From NCBI GenBank assembly GCA_030434245.1, contig JAUISX010000003.1, positions 358,238 to 422,237 of the forward strand: a stretch of 64,000 bases of DNA. The letters run 5' to 3'. Position 1 is the stretch's first letter. Every line of letters begins with the position of its first letter. Origin of the DNA: Porphyromonadaceae bacterium W3.11 (GTDB lineage Bacteria; Bacteroidota; Bacteroidia; Bacteroidales; Porphyromonadaceae). Positions 9,867 to 18,275 of the stretch are shown piece after piece. Under the pieces are notes generated by a model. That model made no database searches. It had not been told where the DNA came from and saw only the letters and a list, made by a program, of their open reading frames with translations. The translations under genes and the position numbers were made by a program.

Positions 9867-9971
9867 GTTTTTATTTACTATCCACTAAAAAAATCAGAAA
9901 GCGCCCTCGAGGCTGATGTGCCTACCGAAGACGCTCTTAGCATAATACATAACCTAAAGTGAGAAAAAAAG

Positions 9972-10042
9972 CTGACCCATGAGGATTCGAACCTCAACAG
10001 ACAGAACCAAAACCTGTAGTGCTACCATTACACCATGGGTCA
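9972..10042 (-). tRNA. tRNA-Gln (anticodon TTG)
   Basis: 71-nt cloverleaf on the minus strand. The 7-bp acceptor stem is TGACCCA/TGGGTCA with a G discriminator. The D arm contains TAATGGTAG, the anticodon loop is TTTTGGT with TTG at the anticodon position, and the T arm contains GGTTCGAATCC. CCA is not encoded. A T-rich run follows on the minus strand. Confidence 0.95.
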
Positions 10043-10146
10043 GTATTCTCATCTTTCATCCTAATGATTTGTGCAAAGATAATAGTATTTTTCAACTTGA
10101 CCAAATCTTCACAGCTAAAAAATATCTTTTTTGCTGAATTAAAAGA

Positions 10147-10184
10147 AAACGAGTCCTTATAGATAAATCATAAAGGACTCATTT
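10147..10184 (-). terminator. Terminator after the flavodoxin gene
   Basis: GAGTCCTT (10151-10158) pairs with AAGGACTC (10173-10180), flanked by AAAA/TTTT extensions. On the minus strand the tail is CGTTTTCTTTT. It lies about 40 bases after the flavodoxin stop, before tRNA-Gln. Confidence 0.75.
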
Positions 10185-10220
10185 TCAAAACTTAATACAC
10201 TAAACAATAGAATCGCACAT

Positions 10221-10712
10221 TTATTTTAATTGTGCTACCCACGCCGCAATTCTTTCGTCAGTTAGGTCATCTTGATTCATCTCATCAAGCAAGAGCCCAA
10301 CTAGTCGCCCATCTCGCTCGGCTTTACTAGAGTCATAGCTATAACCTTCCACGGAGGTTTCCCCTATAAATGTACATCCCGCATTTTCAAATTCATCGTA
10401 CAACTCTCCTACACCATCACAGAAGGTATCACCAAATCCCTCAGAATCACCAAGCCCAAATAAAGCCACTTTCTTACCCTTAAGATACGGCTTCAGCTGA
10501 TCCTTAAATTCAACCCAGTCATCTTGCAACTCTCCCATCCCCCAAGTAGATGTTCCTAGCACCACCAAGTCATATTGCCCTACATCAGCAGCATTAGCAC
10601 TTGATATGTCGTGAACATCGCCATTGGCCACTCCTAACTCATTAGCTATTCTCTGAGCTACATCAGCAGTGGTACCAGTTGAAGACCCATAATAAACACC
10701 TATTTTCATCAC
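10221..10712 (-). CDS. fldA: Flavodoxin
   Basis: FMN-containing electron carrier of 163 residues, the long-chain type. The phosphate-binding loop GSSTGTTADVAQRIA lies at 9-23 and the aromatic FMN-stacking regions around LGTSTWGMGELQDDW and FGLGDSEGFGDTFCDG. Tandem ATGs make the start 10712 or 10709; the second gives the usual MKIGVYYGSSTG. It is monocistronic, with a TACCTTTG promoter box at 10756-10763 and its own terminator. Flavodoxin replaces ferredoxin under iron limitation in many anaerobes; whether it is iron-regulated here cannot be seen. Confidence 0.93.
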   Translation of the reverse strand: MMKIGVYYGSSTGTTADVAQRIANELGVANGDVHDISSANAADVGQYDLVVLGTSTWGMGELQDDWVEFKDQLKPYLKGKKVALFGLGDSEGFGDTFCDGVGELYDEFENAGCTFIGETSVEGYSYDSSKAERDGRLVGLLLDEMNQDDLTDERIAAWVAQLK

Positions 10713-10755
10713 TTTTATTATTTTTGATTAATAAATCACTCTCACTCACTCCCCA

Positions 10756-10763
10756 CAAAGGTA
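10756..10763 (-). promoter_or_regulatory. Promoter -7 box for the flavodoxin gene
   Basis: TACCTTTG on the minus strand matches TAnnTTTG and sits 43 bases upstream of the first ATG. No good -33 TTTG is seen at the proper distance. Confidence 0.5.
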
Positions 10764-10823
10764 ATGACTATAGCTAAATGATGGTATCGCTAGATTTAGG
10801 TAATTATATGGCGTAAAAACAAG

Positions 10824-10855
10824 GAGGAGCTACCTACTTATGCAGATAGCTCCTC
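10824..10855 (-). terminator. Terminator after rng
   Basis: GAGGAGCTA and TAGCTCCTC form a 9-bp perfect stem with a 14-nt loop. The minus-strand tail is CTTGTTTTTAC. It lies about 50 bases after the RNase G/E stop codon. Confidence 0.8.
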
Positions 10856-10906
10856 AATTACATTTACACTAACAGCTTCTCTCATAGAAAGAAGAAGTTG
10901 GAATTA

Positions 10907-12571
10907 TTACTCATCATCCTCTTTTTCATCATTGTCCTCCAAGATATGAGACAGCTCATTATCCTCAGAGTCATAGAACTCATAAGAAAGGACACCCAAC
11001 GACTGGTCCGCTACGATATTAAGCCCCTTGCCGTACTTTCCTCTCCACTTTGCCAACAATGAACTACCAAATCCTAAGAGTCCCTTGCGACTATTTATAA
11101 ACGCTGCTACGTATGGATGGACATGCAAGACAAGTTTACTCACTCCCTCTTGTGTCATCAGTCTAGCAATCATATCCTCTAGCTCATCGGTAAAGAATAT
11201 AGATGGCTTGACCTTCCCAGTACCTAAGCATGATGGACACACTTCATCAGTTTCGATCGTCATGGCTTGACGTACTCTTTGGCGAGTAATCTGCATCAAA
11301 CCAAACTTAGTGATAGGTAGTATCGTATGCTTAGCCCGGTCGTTTTTCATATACTCATTCATGGTCTCGAATAGCTTTTGTCTATTCGCCGCCTGAGCCA
11401 TATCGATAAAGTCCACCACGATGATCCCCCCAAGGTCTCTAAGTCTCATCTGCCTAGCAATCTCTTCGGCTGCAGACAAATTAACATCCACTGCAGTATC
11501 CTCTTGCTGCTTTGATCCCCTAGCTCGATTGCCACTATTGACATCAATCACATGCATCGCTTCCGTCTGCTCTATTATGAGATAAGCTCCGCTCTTATAA
11601 GTCACGCTCTTACCAAATAAGTGCTTAATCTGTCTCGTGACATCAAAGGCATCAAATATAGGCTTCTTATCCTCATAAAGCTTGACGATACGTCCTTGAC
11701 CTGGATCAATCAACTCAATATAATCAGTGACCTCCTGAACTAACGAACGATCATTAATGTATATGTCCTTAAATCCAGAGTTATACGTATCTCTCAAAAG
11801 ACTTAGTGTGCGACTACTCTCCTGATGTAGCATGCCGATGGCATCATCTTTCTGACCATTACCACTTTTACTCTTACCCTTCGCACTACGTTGGGACGAT
11901 GGTGCGGGCTCCTTGCCTAGGTTTTCAATGGTTTTCATCCATTTATTGATCAAAGACCGCAACTCATGGTGGAGTTCCGCAACCTTGACCCCCTCAGCAG
12001 AGGTACGAACAATAACGGTCACATTCTTAGGCTTAATACTCTGAACCAGCATTTTAAGTCTCTGACGTTCTTCCCCAGAACGGATCTTTTGAGACACTGA
12101 CACCTTTTCAGAAAATGGTATTAATACCAAATATCTACCTGCAAATGAAAGCTCAGTCGAGAGCCTTGGACCTTTAGTAGAGATAGCTTCTTTGGTAATC
12201 TGCACCATCACTTCATCGCCCTGACTGAGCATATCAGCGATAGCACCACCCTTCTCTATCTCCTTTTCCAACTTCACCTTTTCCGGAGAAAAGCTTTTAC
12301 CGAATTTACGCTGAGCAGCAAGAAAACTCTTAGCCGTCAGAAAGCCATTGCCTAGGTCTCGATAATGAAGGAATGCTTCCTTACGATGACCAATATCGAC
12401 AAAAGCGGCGTTCAGACCAGGCATAATCTTCTTCACTTTGCCCAAATAGATATCCCCCACAGAAAAAGCGATATTCTGCTTTTCCCTCTGAAGCTCTACC
12501 AATCGACTATCCTCTAGGACCGCAATAGAGACCTCCTTCTGGCGAACATCTATGATCAGTTCACTTTTCAC
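10907..12571 (-). CDS. rng: Ribonuclease G/E family endoribonuclease
   Basis: Single-strand-specific endoribonuclease of 554 residues acting in rRNA maturation and mRNA turnover. Visible parts are the S1 domain (GDIYLGKVKKIMPGLNAAFVDIG at about 42-64), the catalytic DNase I-like region (MHVIDVNSGNRARGS and IIVVDFIDM), and the zinc-link CPSCLGTGKV that joins subunits in RNase E/G. The start is GTG at 12571, giving the normal N-terminus KSELIIDVRQKEVSIAVLED. It is the RNase G type, without the long RNase E scaffold; the acidic C-terminus (EDNDEKEDDE) is unusual but short. An insertion rich in Ser/Gly/Lys around residue 225 looks like a flexible linker. Confidence 0.93.
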   Translation of the reverse strand: MKSELIIDVRQKEVSIAVLEDSRLVELQREKQNIAFSVGDIYLGKVKKIMPGLNAAFVDIGHRKEAFLHYRDLGNGFLTAKSFLAAQRKFGKSFSPEKVKLEKEIEKGGAIADMLSQGDEVMVQITKEAISTKGPRLSTELSFAGRYLVLIPFSEKVSVSQKIRSGEERQRLKMLVQSIKPKNVTVIVRTSAEGVKVAELHHELRSLINKWMKTIENLGKEPAPSSQRSAKGKSKSGNGQKDDAIGMLHQESSRTLSLLRDTYNSGFKDIYINDRSLVQEVTDYIELIDPGQGRIVKLYEDKKPIFDAFDVTRQIKHLFGKSVTYKSGAYLIIEQTEAMHVIDVNSGNRARGSKQQEDTAVDVNLSAAEEIARQMRLRDLGGIIVVDFIDMAQAANRQKLFETMNEYMKNDRAKHTILPITKFGLMQITRQRVRQAMTIETDEVCPSCLGTGKVKPSIFFTDELEDMIARLMTQEGVSKLVLHVHPYVAAFINSRKGLLGFGSSLLAKWRGKYGKGLNIVADQSLGVLSYEFYDSEDNELSHILEDNDEKEDDE

Positions 12572-12864
12572 TCGAAATAATGGTTACTAAAAAATTAAAT
12601 ATTCTATTACTAATATGACTAAACCCAACAACTAATAGAAGACTAATCTCAAAAATAGAAAGCAAGCCTTAAGATTGCTACTATGCTATTGTGCGTGTAA
12701 CATATCCTAAGGCTTATGCCATACCGAACTCCGAAACATAATGTCTCCGAGCCCCTACAGTATATTTGCGCTTCTAATATCTCACACTAATCAATTAGTT
12801 GTTTGACCTAGTATATACCCGACGAGTAAGATGTGATCTTCATCACCTCTCTACTCATTTGGTA
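12572..12864. other. Upstream region of rng, no gene seen
   Basis: 293 bases between the 29-aa gene and rng. A minus-strand TATTTTTG (12650-12657) fits the -7 consensus about 80 bases before the rng GTG and may be its promoter. Nothing else stands out. Confidence 0.4.
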
Positions 12865-12954
12865 TTACTTCTTCTTATGACGATTTTTACGCAATCTTTT
12901 CTTACGTTTATGAGTCGACATCTTATGTCTCTTTCTTTTCTTTCCGCTTGGCAT
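12865..12954 (-). CDS. 29-residue AURKAIP1/COX24-like basic ribosome-associated protein
   Basis: A tiny gene encoding 29 residues, MPSGKKRKRHKMSTHKRK and a further Lys/Arg-rich end. Nearly two thirds of the residues are Lys, Arg or His. The sequence matches the highly conserved Bacteroidota mini-protein annotated as AURKAIP1/COX24 domain-containing, related to small mitochondrial ribosomal proteins; a ribosomal location is inferred from that family. It lies between HU and rng on the same strand. Confidence 0.85.
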   Translation of the reverse strand: MPSGKKRKRHKMSTHKRKKRLRKNRHKKK

Positions 12955-13066
12955 ATTATTTATATTTTATAGTGAATACTGTATCTCTCACATCAGTGAG
13001 GAATAATTGTTATCTCAAAAAAAAAAATTAAGGTCTATAACACAAACTTCAGCACCCTGTCCCTTA

Positions 13067-13351
13067 TCACGCGTTATTCTTATCAATCTTCACCGAAAAG
13101 TTCTTTGAAGGCTTAAACACAGGAACCTTTCTGGCTGGGATCTGTATTGTCGTTTGCTTTGTGATATTACGAGCAGTCTTAGGTGCTCTTTTCTTCACAC
13201 TAAAGCTACCGAATCCACGCAGATATACTGCATCATCATCTTGAAGGACATCCATGGTAGTTTCCATAATCGCTTCCAATGTCTCTAACACGAGCTTCTT
13301 TTCAATCCCTGTACGTTTTGATACCTCACCTACGAGTTCAGCTTTAGTCAT
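13067..13351 (-). CDS. HU family DNA-binding protein
   Basis: Nucleoid protein of 94 residues. It starts MTKAELVGEVSKRTGIEK with the helical dimerisation region and has the beta-arm GFGSFSVKKRAPKTARN with the intercalation motif IPARKVPVFKPSK. Length and motifs are typical of HU/IHF-type proteins. A TATCTTTG box at 13456-13463 gives a leader of about 100 nt. Downstream, toward the 29-aa gene, there is a run of T on the minus strand (13017-13027) without a clear hairpin. Confidence 0.93.
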   Translation of the reverse strand: MTKAELVGEVSKRTGIEKKLVLETLEAIMETTMDVLQDDDAVYLRGFGSFSVKKRAPKTARNITKQTTIQIPARKVPVFKPSKNFSVKIDKNNA

Positions 13352-13455
13352 AATACTATATATCTTTTATTATTATCGTTACAAATTCCGTCCTTTTTAT
13401 TGCCTCCTATGTCAAAAGACTACCTTATAAAAGTCAGCCTTATAGGAGTTGATGG

Positions 13456-13463
13456 CAAAGATA
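13456..13463 (-). promoter_or_regulatory. Promoter -7 box for the HU gene
   Basis: TATCTTTG on the minus strand matches TAnnTTTG, 105 bases upstream of the ATG. A TTTC lies roughly at the -33 position. Confidence 0.5.
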
Positions 13464-13744
13464 CCTTTTTTTATCTAGTTTTTGAAATAAATCTCATTCT
13501 TTTTTTCGCTAACCTCTTAATTCACTTACTTTTGTGAAGTCCAAATGAGACTTAATAAATACATGTCCACTGGTAATTAAAAATAAATTATCAGTACCTA
13601 TTTCATTGGGTTTTTCATCCTCCTCTAAACTTCTCATACGCCTTATTACGTACATCCTCAATCTATCGGTGATCAAATACACACTATTAAACCATTCATA
13701 AACAGTTCAGTGATATACTGAAGAAATATTACTCACATGAGTAT

Positions 13745-13786
13745 AAAAAAAAAGGATGGCACTACAATCTATCTTGCAATACCACC
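13745..13786 (-). terminator. Terminator after the TonB-dependent receptor gene
   Basis: An imperfect hairpin (GGTGGTATTGCA with TGTAGTGCCATCC, several mismatches) is followed on the minus strand by nine T residues. It lies 34 bases beyond the receptor stop codon. Confidence 0.65.
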
Positions 13787-13820
13787 CCATACTTATTGGA
13801 TATATATAAATAAATGTTGA

Positions 13821-16268
13821 TTACAGGTTCACCTTTATTCCGGCAAAAATTGTTCTTGGCATCTTTGGACCATATATATAGGCCGATGCTCTTTGTGAGC
13901 CCTCATCAAAGTCTTTTTGATAAGAGTTAAATATATTCTGTGCTCCAATGCTAAACTCCATCATAGCATCTTCCATGTGGAAAGCATAGGAGACCTTTGT
14001 TCCGAGAGTGAAGAAAGCTTTAGAACGCTCTAACACACCATCTTGAATAGTGATATAACCTGGGACGAGATCACCAGCCTCATGAGGCACATACATTTTC
14101 CCAGTATAGTTACCTGATAAGCTCCAAGAGAAGTGATGGCTTGGTGTCCAATTTAGAAGAAAGTATCCATAGGTATTAGGAGTACGCATAAACTCGCGAC
14201 TATTAATACCATCAATACCGACTTCCTCCTCTTCATCAAAAAGACTTCTCTGAGCTGTGAAGCCCATATCAAGAGTTGCGATGTTAGTGTATGCTAGTCT
14301 TAACTCTAAGTTAGCACCATAGACACTGGCATTACTAGCATTAACAACCTCTAGATAATCTCCTCTATCCTCATGATTGAACTTATCCAGCAAACGTGTA
14401 TAAAACCCTTCAGCCATTAGATTAAGCTTAAATCCATTATCCCAAGCTAGATAATAATCTGCAGAGAGACTGGTACTATGGCTTTTCTCTTCATGCAAGT
14501 TAGCACTAAGAACACTTGGCTTACCTTCACCTCCAGCAAAATTCACGTGCAGTTCCTCATCAAAGAACTGTGGAGAACGAAAGCCTTGGCCATACGTAGC
14601 ACGTATGTGTAATTTCTCAATTGGATTGAATCGAAGTGTTACACGTGGGGTAAGGATATCTAGTTTTTTACTTGGATCATCACCATTCTTAAGATCCACA
14701 TGATCATAACGACCACCAATCAAGAAGCCCCAAACATCATTCTTCCACTCATTTTGCAAGAAAAGACTTGTAGTATTGGTGACTTGATCAATAGCTTCTG
14801 GACGATACCCACTGATGTCCTTCAGATCATTGTGGTTAAACTCGAACCCTGCTGTTAACTCAGCTGGCATAAAGATGAGTTTATCAAAATTATGACTATA
14901 CTGAGTACCTGCTTGGAGCGTTGTTTCTTTGGTATTTCCGTATGATCCCAAAGCTCCAACTAGGCCATCAATATCTTCCTTAGTTAATGTTCCTGCTTCA
15001 TGCTTCTCACGCAACTCTCTAGCTAGAAGGCTTCCACCTCCATAATAACTATCTCTATCAATATGCGACCCAGCGACAAAGACATTCAAGAATCCCATAC
15101 CATCGGCAAGATTTTGATCCAGTTTAAGGATACCAGTATGGATTCTATGCTTGACTGCTTCGGCAATTTGTGCTTCATGTTCGGGACGATCAAGACGATC
15201 CCCACCTCTACGTTTTTCTTGTGTATAGAAATAGTCGAGAGACAGCTTAGTAGCTGGACCAACAGAATAGAAAGCAGAAGTACCAAGGGTGGCAAAGTGG
15301 AGCTGTGGCAAGTCAGAAAAACCATCTTTCCCATTAGGTTGTGCACTTCCAGGACGCTTTAGGTCAAGTCCTGGACGACTCTTCATCTTCCCAAATACAC
15401 TCACTCCAGCTCTCCCACTGTTATCAACAACAGATGCAAACAATCCAGCATCATGCATAGGAGTGCCTAAGTTATCTTGAACTCCACTTATGATGTAGCT
15501 CGCCTCAGCGGTATTTCGAGTAGGAGTCTTAGTAATAACATTCACTGTACCACCAATAGCAGCTGAGCCATAGAGTGCAGAGCCTCCTCCACGAACCACT
15601 TCCACACGATCTATCATAGAGGTAGGAAATAACTCAAGTGCGTACACACCTGCCAGCGAACTAAATATGCTGCGTGAGTTAATAACAATCTGAGAGTAAG
15701 TCCCATCAAGTCCATTAATACGAACTTGGTTGAATCCACAGTTCTGACAGTTATCCTCTACTCTCACACCAGGATTGTACTTCAAAGCTTCATCCAAGGT
15801 GACAGCATTCACTTTAGTAAACAACTTAGCATCTGTAACATTCACTAAGACTGGTGCCAAGTTTCTACGGGTCTCGTTCCTGCTCGCACTCACGACAACC
15901 TCCTCCATATTGATGGCGGTTGGCTCCAACTTTATCACGTGGTCGCCCTTTGAGTCAAGCTTGATCTCACGAGTGCCATATCCGACAAATGAGACTCTCA
16001 CGGTCACGGTTCCCTTTACGAGATCCTTTACTTCAAAGTAACCATCAACATTGGTAGTAGCTCCATAAGAGGTACCTAACACAACAACCGTTGCGTATGC
16101 AAGAGGGGTATCATCATAGGCGTCTACCACCTTCCCCTTTAGCTTGTATGCAACTTCTGATTCACTTGGGATTTCAGTTGCATACCCCAAATTCTCTGCC
16201 ATGACGCCAATAATGGACATAGCAAATACGGAGGTCCATAGCAGACCTCTCCAAAATAATGATTTCAT
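13821..16268 (-). CDS. TonB-dependent outer-membrane receptor with N-terminal carboxypeptidase-regulatory-like domain
   Basis: An 815-residue outer-membrane transporter powered by TonB. Residues 1-30 are a signal peptide. Residues 42-120 form a CarboxypepD_reg-like beta-sandwich (GKVVDAYDDTPLAYATVVVLG). The plug follows with CQNCGFNQVRINGLDG, VINSRS and IDRVEVVRGGGSALYGSAAIGGT. The rest is a 22-strand-type barrel ending in the aromatic-rich terminal strand (PRTIFAGIKVNL). The plug resembles Bacteroidota receptors for iron, heme or cobalamin, but substrate cannot be read from sequence. It is preceded 48 bases upstream by the His-rich small protein gene, probably in one operon, which favours a metal or metal-complex ligand. 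Confidence 0.88.
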   Translation of the reverse strand: MKSLFWRGLLWTSVFAMSIIGVMAENLGYATEIPSESEVAYKLKGKVVDAYDDTPLAYATVVVLGTSYGATTNVDGYFEVKDLVKGTVTVRVSFVGYGTREIKLDSKGDHVIKLEPTAINMEEVVVSASRNETRRNLAPVLVNVTDAKLFTKVNAVTLDEALKYNPGVRVEDNCQNCGFNQVRINGLDGTYSQIVINSRSIFSSLAGVYALELFPTSMIDRVEVVRGGGSALYGSAAIGGTVNVITKTPTRNTAEASYIISGVQDNLGTPMHDAGLFASVVDNSGRAGVSVFGKMKSRPGLDLKRPGSAQPNGKDGFSDLPQLHFATLGTSAFYSVGPATKLSLDYFYTQEKRRGGDRLDRPEHEAQIAEAVKHRIHTGILKLDQNLADGMGFLNVFVAGSHIDRDSYYGGGSLLARELREKHEAGTLTKEDIDGLVGALGSYGNTKETTLQAGTQYSHNFDKLIFMPAELTAGFEFNHNDLKDISGYRPEAIDQVTNTTSLFLQNEWKNDVWGFLIGGRYDHVDLKNGDDPSKKLDILTPRVTLRFNPIEKLHIRATYGQGFRSPQFFDEELHVNFAGGEGKPSVLSANLHEEKSHSTSLSADYYLAWDNGFKLNLMAEGFYTRLLDKFNHEDRGDYLEVVNASNASVYGANLELRLAYTNIATLDMGFTAQRSLFDEEEEVGIDGINSREFMRTPNTYGYFLLNWTPSHHFSWSLSGNYTGKMYVPHEAGDLVPGYITIQDGVLERSKAFFTLGTKVSYAFHMEDAMMEFSIGAQNIFNSYQKDFDEGSQRASAYIYGPKMPRTIFAGIKVNL

Positions 16269-16315
16269 TACAGTATGTAAAAATTTATGTAAAAAACGAT
16301 TTATTTCCTCTCAAC

Positions 16316-16672
16316 TCAAAGCTCGATACAAGGAGGGCCACGTCTAACGACCTTATGGAAGAAATGGGAAGAGACAAATATCTGCTCCCAAGTTTCAAGC
16401 TTTATGATATAGAAAAAGAGGGGCTCTAAAATACTAAAAGTAGTATTAATCCCCGTCGTTGAAAGGTCTGAAATTTGATGAAGCTGTACCAGCTCACTAG
16501 CCGTATGTTTATGGAACGGCTCACTCTTCTGCTTTTCAGTTTGCTTATGAGCATGGACCACCAATACCCCATCAATCAAGTTGAAGTGGGTAGTAGCGAC
16601 TATTGAACCCAAATAACCGATAAAAATCAGCAAAAGAGCCCAGCCTACAATATGGTGGTTTAGCTTTTTCAT
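16316..16672 (-). CDS. Small His-rich membrane-anchored protein upstream of the TonB receptor
   Basis: A 118-residue protein with one N-terminal hydrophobic segment (about 9-28, IVGWALLLIFIGYLGSIV). It has a histidine-rich periplasmic stretch (VHAHKQTEKQKSEPFHKHTA, with further His near LHQISD) and a C-terminus ending RRGPPCIEL. Small proteins with a His-rich centre and an R-G/A-P-P end are often found before TonB receptors in Bacteroidota, from memory of the phylum; no characterised family name is assigned. Co-transcription with the receptor and the histidines point to metal handling, which is inference. A TAGTTTTG box sits very close to the ATG. Confidence 0.6.
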   Translation of the reverse strand: MKKLNHHIVGWALLLIFIGYLGSIVATTHFNLIDGVLVVHAHKQTEKQKSEPFHKHTASELVQLHQISDLSTTGINTTFSILEPLFFYIIKLETWEQIFVSSHFFHKVVRRGPPCIEL

Positions 16673-17199
16673 TACGCAAAACTACAAAAAAGAGTCACAG
16701 TAGCAAAAAATTTATTAAGAAATACCATCATTTAGGTACACAAAATACGAGTCGAATTGAGATCAGAATAAAATAATCCTTATGAAAATCCCTTTTCAGC
16801 TATGATGTGAGACGACTATTTGCCAAGAAAAATCTTCGTTGTTCTTGGGAGTATAACTAATCTATTCTTATACCTAACTTGAAGTGATCTCTATTATTCA
16901 TCGTTCAGACTACAACCTCTTGACATTGGGATAACGCATTTAGAAAACATGAACACAATTGGGGTCGTAGAAGATTAGATACCAGACACTTGAGAGACAG
17001 AAAAACACGAGATAAAAGCAGCGAGGCTTAGTAAGCAAAAAGGCTGAGAATAAAAGACAATAAGCATTAAGTATCATTCACATATCTAGAAGTGATCTCA
17101 CTCTATATTCATCAGCAAGTAGTAAATAAATTGGTATATTTGTAGTAGATAGATTTAGAGAAAATGAGAATAAATGACAATTATAAAAAAAGAACAACC
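16673..17199. other. Divergent intergenic region between the TonB operon and fba
   Basis: About 530 bases with no convincing gene. It contains divergent promoters: a minus-strand TAGTTTTG a few bases before the small His-rich gene and a plus-strand TATATTTG at 17135-17142 for fba. The middle is AT-rich and without repeats that I can see. Confidence 0.5.
17135..17142 (+). promoter_or_regulatory. Promoter -7 box for fructose-bisphosphate aldolase
   Basis: TATATTTG fits TAnnTTTG and lies 58 bases before the chosen ATG (17200). It also lies only 22 bases before the earlier ATG at 17164, which makes that one less likely as start. Confidence 0.6.
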
Positions 17200-18195
17200 A
17201 TGGTAAATTACAAAGACTTAGGACTGGTAAACACTAGAGAAATGTTTGCGAAAGCAGTAGATGGTGGATACGCTATCCCAGCTTTTAACTTCAACAATAT
17301 GGAGCAGCTACAGGCAATCATCCAAGCTGCGGTTGAGACAAACTCACCAGTTATTTTACAAGTATCTAAAGGTGCTCGTAACTATGCTAATCAAACCCTA
17401 TTGCGTTATATGGCTCAAGGAGCTGTAGAGTATGCTAAAGAACTAGGTTGTGAAAAGCCTCAAATCACACTTCACCTTGACCACGGGGATACTTTTGAAC
17501 TCTGTAAGAGTTGTATCGAAATGGGCTTCTCAAGTGTGATGATTGATGGAAGTCACCTACCTTACGAAGAAAATATTAAGCTAACCAAGCAAGTGGTAGA
17601 GTATGCACACAAATTTGATGTTACCGTTGAGGGCGAATTGGGTGTCCTAGCGGGTATCGAGGATGATGTGTCTGCGGAAAAGCATGTCTATACTCAGCCA
17701 GAAGAAGTGATTGACTTTGTGAGCCGCACAGGCGTGGACTCTCTAGCAATCTCTATTGGGACTAGCCACGGGGCTAATAAGTTTACACCAGAGCAATGCA
17801 CACGTGATGAGAAGGGCAATCTAGTACCACCTCCACTTCGTTTTGATATCCTAGAAGCTATCGAGAAGAAGCTACCAGGCTTCCCAATCGTATTACACGG
17901 ATCAAGCTCTGTACCACAAGACCTAGTTGAGACCATTAATAGTCATGGTGGTAAATTGAAGGATGCTATTGGTATCCCAGAGGATCAACTACGCAGAGCA
18001 GCTAAGTCTGCAGTATGTAAGATTAATATTGACTCTGACGGAAGGTTGGCAATGACTGCAGCTGTCCGCAAGGTCTTTATCGATAGCCCTGCCGAGTTTG
18101 ACCCTCGTAAATACCTAGGCCCAGCTCGTGAAAGCCTTAAGAACCTTTATAAGCACAAGATAGAGAACGTACTAGGCTCTATCAATAAGCTATAA
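17200..18195 (+). CDS. fba: Class II fructose-bisphosphate aldolase
   Basis: Zinc-dependent aldolase of glycolysis and gluconeogenesis, cleaving fructose-1,6-bisphosphate to two triose phosphates. The start MVNYKDLGLVNTREMF (17200, 331 residues) matches family N-termini; an earlier in-frame ATG at 17164 adds a lysine-rich tail that looks non-coding. Zinc and active-site motifs are present: ITLHLDHGD (His and Asp), EGELGVLAG, SIGTSHG and VLHGSSSVP. It is a single-gene unit between a TATATTTG promoter and a very strong palindromic terminator. Confidence 0.94.
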   Translation: MVNYKDLGLVNTREMFAKAVDGGYAIPAFNFNNMEQLQAIIQAAVETNSPVILQVSKGARNYANQTLLRYMAQGAVEYAKELGCEKPQITLHLDHGDTFELCKSCIEMGFSSVMIDGSHLPYEENIKLTKQVVEYAHKFDVTVEGELGVLAGIEDDVSAEKHVYTQPEEVIDFVSRTGVDSLAISIGTSHGANKFTPEQCTRDEKGNLVPPPLRFDILEAIEKKLPGFPIVLHGSSSVPQDLVETINSHGGKLKDAIGIPEDQLRRAAKSAVCKINIDSDGRLAMTAAVRKVFIDSPAEFDPRKYLGPARESLKNLYKHKIENVLGSINKL

Positions 18196-18215
18196 ACCGT
18201 TTATACCAATAAGAA

Positions 18216-18253
18216 AAGCAGGGAGATGGTGGATATCCACCATCTCCCTGCTT
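18216..18253. terminator. Perfect 38-bp palindrome, bidirectional terminator between fba and the LRR operon
   Basis: Two 19-base arms (AAGCAGGGAGATGGTGGAT and its exact complement) abut with no loop. It lies 20 bases after the fba stop and 22 bases after the stop of the convergent lipoprotein gene, as expected for a shared terminator. The ends AA/TT are short as U-tracts. Confidence 0.75.
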
Positions 18254-18275
18254 GCTTTATGACCAAACTATTACT

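Larger units (their letters stand above)
13352..13820. other. 469-base gap: hupB promoter and TonB-receptor terminator
   Basis: No gene. It holds a minus-strand -7 box TATCTTTG at 13456-13463 for HU, and near the other end the terminator for the TonB-dependent receptor gene (13745-13786). The middle is AT-rich without visible structure. Confidence 0.5.
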
